Source of the DNA: Amphiura filiformis
Lineage: Eukaryota; Echinodermata; Ophiuroidea; Amphilepidida; Amphiuridae
Direction: 5' to 3'
DNA: 64,000 bases
NCBI RefSeq assembly: GCF_039555335.1
Contig: NC_092628.1
Span: 61,920,235 to 61,984,234, forward strand
Shown: positions 60,701 through 64,000 of the stretch, piece after piece
Layout of the letters: the number at the start of each line of letters is the position of its first letter
How positions within the stretch are numbered: the stretch's first letter is position 1
Translations under genes and position numbers: made by a program
Notes under the pieces: model-generated
The model's database searches: none
The model's input: the letters and a program-made list of their open reading frames with translations, nothing else
What the model was told of the DNA's origin: nothing

Positions 60701-63558
60701 TGTATAGACCTAATTAGCTCAATAAAAAAGCCTAAATAGGTGTGAATTGATATGTTTCTCTTTTTGCATCACTTCATTTATGTTTTTAAAACAGTTTAGA
60801 AGTGTGAAGAAATAACATTTCAGGATGTCAAAATTTTGAAAGAAAAAACACCTTTTCTGGACTTTCCAAAAGTAGTGTCAATTTCAGTTTTCAAGATTAG
60901 GGTCAGTTGGGTGAGGACTAGTAAAAATGTTTTTTTTTACCTAATTCCTACAATTTTTGAATAACACTGATCCGATTACAATTAAAATTGGCTATTCAGA
61001 TTCTTAAAAATAAATGTATCATAATGGCCCTCAATAAACTCTTAATACTTCTGTTTGATGTGTGTCAGTGTTCACTCTCTCTACAATATCAGTAAAATGG
61101 CCAAAATTTGACAAAAATTTACATTTTTCAATGAAAATGGAAACCAAATCTCATTTTCAGTGTGCACCAAACTGCAACATACAGCCTCAAGAGTGTCCAA
61201 TGTGTTGCTTACCTCTGGGTTCCTGTCACCATCCCTCTCCAACAATGTCAAACAGTTCTTGAGTAATTTACAAATGATTCCCTTATCCCTGAAAGTTGAA
61301 ATATTAGATAACAGATTAAAACAATGTGCAAGGTTAATCTACATCAATAATTTAAGTTAGCAACAAGCAGAACTACTGGTACACTGACTACAAATCCATA
61401 AGGTTTGCAAGATAAAAGGATTCATAATTGGTACATGTTATAACTGCTTTTTTGAAAAATTGAGAAAACACACAAATAAAGCAGATTGTTTGTTAAGGGT
61501 ACTACACCCTCGATAAATTTGTGTCTATTTTGCATTTTTCTCAAAAACTAATAACACGATGGTAACAAAAGTTATGTATATTATACGGGCAAGAAAACCA
61601 ATTACTACACTGAAATTTCAGTCACCCAAGACAAGCGGTTTGCTATTTATGATAAGAAATAAGGTACCGCTAGGATGTACCTCATTTCCTATCATATATA
61701 CTGAACCACTTGTCTTGAGTCACTGAAATTTCAGTGTAGTAATTGGATTCCTTGCCCCGATAATATACATAACTTTAGTTACCAGTGTGTTATTATTTTT
61801 TGAGAAAAATGCAAAAATAGTCACAAATTTACCACAGGGGTGTAGTACCCCCTTAAAAGTATGAATAAAGCACAAAGGTACAAGAACCAACAAAGAAATA
61901 TGATAGCAGATTCTCTCAATCTCTATAAATATACTTATTTTTATTATTAGTTTAATAATGGTGTATTACTTGTTGAGAGAATTGCACAAAATACTGTATG
62001 CATGTTGAGTTGTTGATGTGTCTAATGCATGAGCTCTGCAGGGCGCAGTGCATTATACATATAAACATCGCAGTGCAAGTGCATTATTTTGTCCAATTTC
62101 TTGATAAAAAAATCCCATGATGTTTGCTAATTTAAAAAAAAAATTCCACCAACAATGTAAAAAAATATGAGCAGATATAAATGCATCCACAACAGGACCA
62201 TGAACCAATCTTACACAAAGCAAACACATATGAAAGCACTGCATGTAGTAAGTGGATTATGCGCCAGTGCAATTATACACTCTCAATATACTCCACATAT
62301 TTTTCAACCCTTTTTCTGATTGGCTGCTATATATAGGAGTGTATGATTATTTGTTACAAGATAATTTGAGTAACATTTTCTGAAAACTGTCACCTGTTTG
62401 ATAACCAGAGATGCATTAACTTTAAAGAGAACTGGAAATCCTAATAGTAGAGTTACAATGTGTTTGGGATTCGCGATGGGCTTAGCACTAACTTATAAAT
62501 TAATGTAAGTGAAATGCACTCCTGCTTGAGTAGTATTAATAACCTCTTACTTTTTTGTTGGTTGAGAGCTTGACATTGCATGAGCTACTCTGTAAAGTAG
62601 CAATGCTACAGGTTTTACAAATGGGTTAGCTTCAGTACGGCCATGTGGCTCCATGCTCAGACTTGTCAGATCATACAACTTCACTACATCATCATTTTGA
62701 CCTGGAATAATTGGGAGTAAAATGCAAATAGTCTTGATTTAACATTCATCATGATACTATTTGTAACCTTTTGGCTACAATGTGCCAGTTCGTATCTAAA
62801 ACCTGCACAAAACAAAGGCCACACTTGTTTGGATGGTCATAATTTATTCTTAACCTGATTTTATAAGAACATTCAAATTACTATGAATGCGTGGGGAATT
62901 TTATTAGGTTCAGTTTGATGACTCCTTTGTGTAAAAAGAATTCCGCATTGTCCAGACTAAAATTTTTTTATGAAAATTGGTGCAATCTGAAAAGTTGCAA
63001 TGCCTATTACTGTGTAGAAAGGTATGCTTTTAAAATTAATGAGTATCAAGCAGCTACATGCTCTCCAAATACCTTTTCGTTAAATCCCCAAAGCCTTTGC
63101 AATTCAATCCTTAATACGTCACACCAACATGCCATATATAGGGGGTCTGCAATTATTTTTACACAAGTGGCAAAATTCTTGGTCTGTCCATATATATTTC
63201 AAATTGCTTGATCATGTTAAGAATTACGACCATCCAAAGAGGACTGGACTTTCTTTTTGTGTCATGTTTATCTTTTGCATTTATGTTGAGACAAACTCCC
63301 TTACTTGTTGATATTTCAAAATTAATGGCAGGCAACATCTGGCAGGATTTGTCTCACATTTGGATCTCCAATATTGTCGGTGACTGATGATAAATGCAAG
63401 TTACAATACAATACATTTTAACATGGTACATAAACAAACAAGTAAATAATAATAAGGTTAATGATTTTGTTACCTTTATAGAGCCAGTATGTATGTCCTT
63501 CTTTTGTGCAGCTACTTTTAATATATGAAAGGATGTTTTGAGCTATATCGATCACAAC
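48590..63558 (-). CDS. EDRF1: EDRF1 orthologue (erythroid differentiation-related factor 1), 3' fourteen exons, 5' end beyond window
   Basis: Coding exons are 63474-63558, 62551-62701, 61213-61288, 60208-60504, 59700-59948, 59208-59418, 56042-56260, 55183-55380, 53716-53942, 52550-52708, 51763-51915, 51300-51447, 49601-50303 and 48590-48740. All junctions are GT..AG and phases join without a break: 3027 bases, 1008 residues and stop. Diagnostic segments are EGHTYWLYKG, DDVVKLYDLTSL, WDSVSWELSTTYFTMATLLQ, YQYRAATIHHRLASMYHN and LAELHYDKAIKLFQ. These match the animal EDRF1 family as I know it. Vertebrate EDRF1 is about 1240 residues, so roughly the first quarter is outside the window. The middle is helical, TPR-like repeat structure. 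The mammalian protein is intracellular and was named for effects on GATA1 and globin expression in erythroid cells; its role in invertebrates is not established here. Confidence 0.9.
49601..50303 (-). CDS. EDRF1: EDRF1 large low-complexity penultimate exon
   Basis: This exon encodes about 234 residues: a helical start (SRIKSLQSALDELLHCQDTV), then about 165 residues rich in Ser, Thr, Asp, Glu and Lys with no predicted fold. Helix resumes at KEAEERNRLQSILRSRLQFI then LLNLIKLHGG. The last part matches the family's conserved Leu-rich C-terminal helix. From what I recall of vertebrate proteins the intervening region is much shorter there. The donor is GC|GTAAGT, phase 2; the frame would hit a stop four bases into the intron if unspliced. 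Confidence 0.88.
50401..50660. mobile_element. MITE with TATATGTGACTCCTCG termini (EDRF1 intron)
   Basis: tatatgtgactcctcgccac then aactgagcccgg at the left is answered by ccgggctcagtt-like and gacgaggagtcacatata at the right. About 40-base termini enclose AT-rich DNA. Confidence 0.8.
50672..51092. mobile_element. hAT-type MITE with CAGGGTTCCCAC-like ends and internal duplication (EDRF1 intron)
   Basis: The right end reads ggactgtgggaaccctg; the left end, cagagttcctgcaccttg, is a weaker match. The body repeats a ~165-base unit twice: ttttcaaggactttcaagg, ccttgaaaag, gatgcggct and attatactttaggtaaaatt. CAGGGTTCCCAC with TCAAGGACTTTCAAGG is typical of hAT-derived MITEs in several animal groups. 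Confidence 0.65.
51300..52708 (-). CDS. EDRF1: EDRF1 exons: highly conserved C-terminal helical block
   Basis: Exon 52550-52708 encodes ATDYYHKALCKIEQRRKHKA then LWDSVSWELSTTYFTMATLL. Exon 51763-51915 encodes QYRAATIHHRLASMYHN. Exon 51300-51447 encodes SLAELHYDKAIKLFQDLDHP then TELLRVQLEKVALYEH. These are the segments I find easiest to align with vertebrate EDRF1. All three exons are short and end in standard donors (GTAACA, GTAGGT, GTAGGT). Confidence 0.9.
52290..52368 (-). repeat. tRNA-derived SINE or tRNA pseudogene (EDRF1 intron)
   Basis: The minus strand has a box A-like TGGCCAATTGG followed by TTAAG, and a box B-like GGTTCGATCCC inside a pairable T-arm. The anticodon arm around GGTTTTGAAAACT does not pair cleanly and no clear acceptor stem closes. 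It is therefore not a functional tRNA; the spacing resembles a Ser/Leu-type ancestor. Confidence 0.6.
53445..53620. mobile_element. CAGTGGCGTAGCCAG-type MITE (EDRF1 intron)
   Basis: It begins cagtggcgtagccagg and ends ctggctacacccctg, an imperfect inverted repeat. Fragments of similar sequence occur near 3476-3640, 25271-25392 and 28850-28890. Confidence 0.6.
53716..56260 (-). CDS. EDRF1: EDRF1 exons: TPR-like core
   Basis: Exon 56042-56260 (AFEALQKQK, ILQACGDCHLLLTHN) precedes exon 55183-55380. The latter encodes SSLETSIQSYMEALNKAKEY then RKLGNAYNEQGVYYRNVALE. Exon 53716-53942 reads LWKKSYQSFESGLLAFEEVN then PANIALLYCNLGQLMRVCAH. Alternating small and large residues at TPR spacing (A..LG..Y...G.Y..A) support tetratricopeptide folding, usually a protein-interaction surface. 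Confidence 0.87.
53973..54110. mobile_element. Small MITE with telomere-like loop (EDRF1 intron)
   Basis: The arms are cgattaccgaatagggtgca then acttgctagacttg, and their counterpart agttgcaccctattcggcaatcg. The loop at 54030-54055 is ttagggttagggtttaggg. Confidence 0.75.
54164..54397 (-). pseudogene. LINE 3' reading-frame fragment (EDRF1 intron)
   Basis: This 77-codon open frame ends in a stop. It begins DLGHLLRLHDDTPAKQALQE, then KRPRGKPKSMWISAIQKEL. This is the familiar C-terminal G-H-x-x-R and R-G-x-P-x-x-W pattern of non-LTR retrotransposon polyproteins. It is truncated upstream, inside an intron of a host gene on the same strand. Confidence 0.7.
54880..55045. repeat. Inverted repeat element (EDRF1 intron)
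   Basis: tagtccattttgtttccttg then gatagtagtgtctgtgtg is answered on the right by reverse complements ending caagtggacta. The arms are about 70 bases with several mismatches. Confidence 0.65.
56341..56600. mobile_element. MITE with TATGTGACACGATCTG termini (EDRF1 intron)
   Basis: tatgtgacacgatctggtcc then gggggccaaaggcggc at the left is matched by gcctcctttggccccccgtg then gagcagatcgtgtcacata at the right. It shares the outer TATGTGAC with the 50401-50660 element but differs inside. Confidence 0.8.
56840..56925 (-). repeat. Possible second tRNA-derived repeat
   Basis: The minus strand carries ggggtttgaatcccgctgg, a box B-like motif, preceded by a pairable cccgaggggtc-type arm. Box A is not clear. 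It is weaker than the element at 52290-52368. Confidence 0.3.
56951..58952. mobile_element. ~2-kb TIR transposon with scattered GTGGGTAAC motifs (EDRF1 intron)
   Basis: The left end, tatatggtcaattccagcca then cgggccaaaattctctct, matches the reverse complement of the right end (agagagaattttgtcccgct then tccctggaattgaccatata). Inside are eight GTGGGTAA sites (about 57485, 57838, 57857, 58157, 58174, 58343, 58496 and 58513) and one CGGGTAAC variant (about 58679). Several are preceded by GATTCGT. No transposase frame is visible, so it is non-autonomous. Confidence 0.75.
59208..59948 (-). CDS. EDRF1: EDRF1 exons: Ser-rich linker and start of TPR-like region
   Basis: Exon 59700-59948 (83 codons, phase 0) is Ser/Asp-rich: IDYSSSDSTDDHDLESD, later SYSSRRRSSSQLQRSGSD. 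It is likely disordered and phosphorylatable. Exon 59208-59418 follows with SWQFQSKTLLLRKARQIYSI then GKGLHYAKMAFACH, an amphipathic helix-turn-helix pattern typical of TPR units. Confidence 0.85.
60208..61288 (-). CDS. EDRF1: EDRF1 exons: helical segment and acidic insert
   Basis: Exon 61213-61288 encodes DKGIICKLLKNCLTLLERDG and a little more. Exon 60208-60504 (99 codons) reads LLASANCLLSHMLVSDDDLK, then a Ser/Glu/Asp-rich stretch (FSGEEEDEEGSEDE). It then has ILWDTKVERAQAALAYIVK, where helical structure resumes. The acidic part is probably a disordered loop within the fold. Confidence 0.85.
61493..61856. mobile_element. TTAA-flanked palindromic MITE (copy 2, EDRF1 intron)
   Basis: It begins TTAAGGGTACTACACCCTCG and ends ggggtgtagtacccccttaa. 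The inner halves mirror each other (tgcatttttctcaaaaacta versus its complement, tcagtgtagtaattgg in the centre). It is the same family as 44153-44510. Confidence 0.8.
62551..63558 (-). CDS. EDRF1: EDRF1 exons with the diagnostic HTYWL..KLYDLTSL block
   Basis: Exon 63474-63558 (VVIDIAQNILSYIK..CTKEGHTYWLYKG) and exon 62551-62701 (QNDDVVKLYDLTSLSMEPHG, then NPFVKPVALLLYRVAHAM) form the most conserved part of the family visible here. The upstream acceptor ttttccttcag at 63559 means at least one more exon lies to the right, before or beyond the window edge. I saw no coding signal in 63560-64000. Confidence 0.88.
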
Positions 63559-63559
63559 C

Positions 63560-64000
63560 TGAAGGAAAAAACATACAAAAACATGAAACAAACAGACTAT
63601 TATACAGGTGAGGGTGGTAACAGCAAATCTAAGCACATTTTTAACTCCTGTTTCTATACAAAAAACATACACACACAAAATGGCAGAAAGAGTACACAAT
63701 GACCAAATTTCAATTTGACATTCAAGATATGTGACACTGTCTCCTATATATAAGATGGAGCAAAAGGAAAAAGTACTCTACACTTACTATTATATCTCTC
63801 TGCTATACCATCATAATAAAACAAGGCAATATTTGGTGCATTACATAACGTACCATAAAGATTGGTCTAATGGCGCAATATCGACATAATTGGAATTTTA
63901 GGCACAAACTAAAAGTATCCTCCTGTAAAAATCCCACCAGCATATAAGGGCACGGATCTTTAATTCTTGGTGGGGATTCCCGAGGAGGGAGCTCTCTATT
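63560..64000. other. EDRF1 intron at window edge
   Basis: No coding exon was recognised. The next upstream EDRF1 exon is presumably beyond position 64000. Confidence 0.5.

Overview
This is animal nuclear DNA, not bacterial. It has long AT-rich introns with GT..AG splice sites, sparse short exons, microsatellites, and dozens of short palindromic DNA transposons. The gene content and the many TAGGCCTA-type words suggest a marine invertebrate deuterostome, most likely an echinoderm or hemichordate. The species call is inference. I rebuilt all exon models by hand from splice sites and reading-frame phase.

Layout. (1) 105-358, minus strand: a probable first coding exon of an unrecognised gene that leaves the window on the left. 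(2) 359-12980: repeat-rich intergenic DNA with a long AAAT microsatellite, several hairpin elements and a CAT-triplet tract. (3) 13035-23459, minus strand: a complete six-exon matrix metalloproteinase (MMP) gene of 783 residues. It has a signal peptide, propeptide with cysteine switch, long basic linker, zinc protease domain and four-bladed hemopexin domain. The protease domain is divergent at several normally invariant positions. Its introns carry inverted repeats and a minisatellite. (4) 23460-48580: mostly intergenic, with a decayed mariner-type transposase, a LINE reverse-transcriptase remnant, an unidentified repeat-borne reading frame, a three-copy inverted repeat block, and two perfect histone-type mRNA 3' stem-loops at 41334-41349 and 41464-41479 (minus strand) with no recognisable histone gene attached. 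(5) 48590-63558, minus strand: the 3' fourteen exons of an EDRF1 orthologue (1008 residues plus stop). Its 5' end lies beyond the right edge. Its introns hold MITEs, a LINE 3' fragment, a tRNA-derived SINE and a 2-kb inverted-repeat transposon sprinkled with GTGGGTAAC.

The recognised genes are unrelated in function: a secreted protease and an intracellular TPR-type regulator. They simply share a strand. The most unusual points are the altered MMP active-site and switch motifs, the orphan tandem histone 3' processing signals next to a His-rich basic reading frame, the GTGGGTAAC transposon, and the abundance of long near-perfect inverted repeats.
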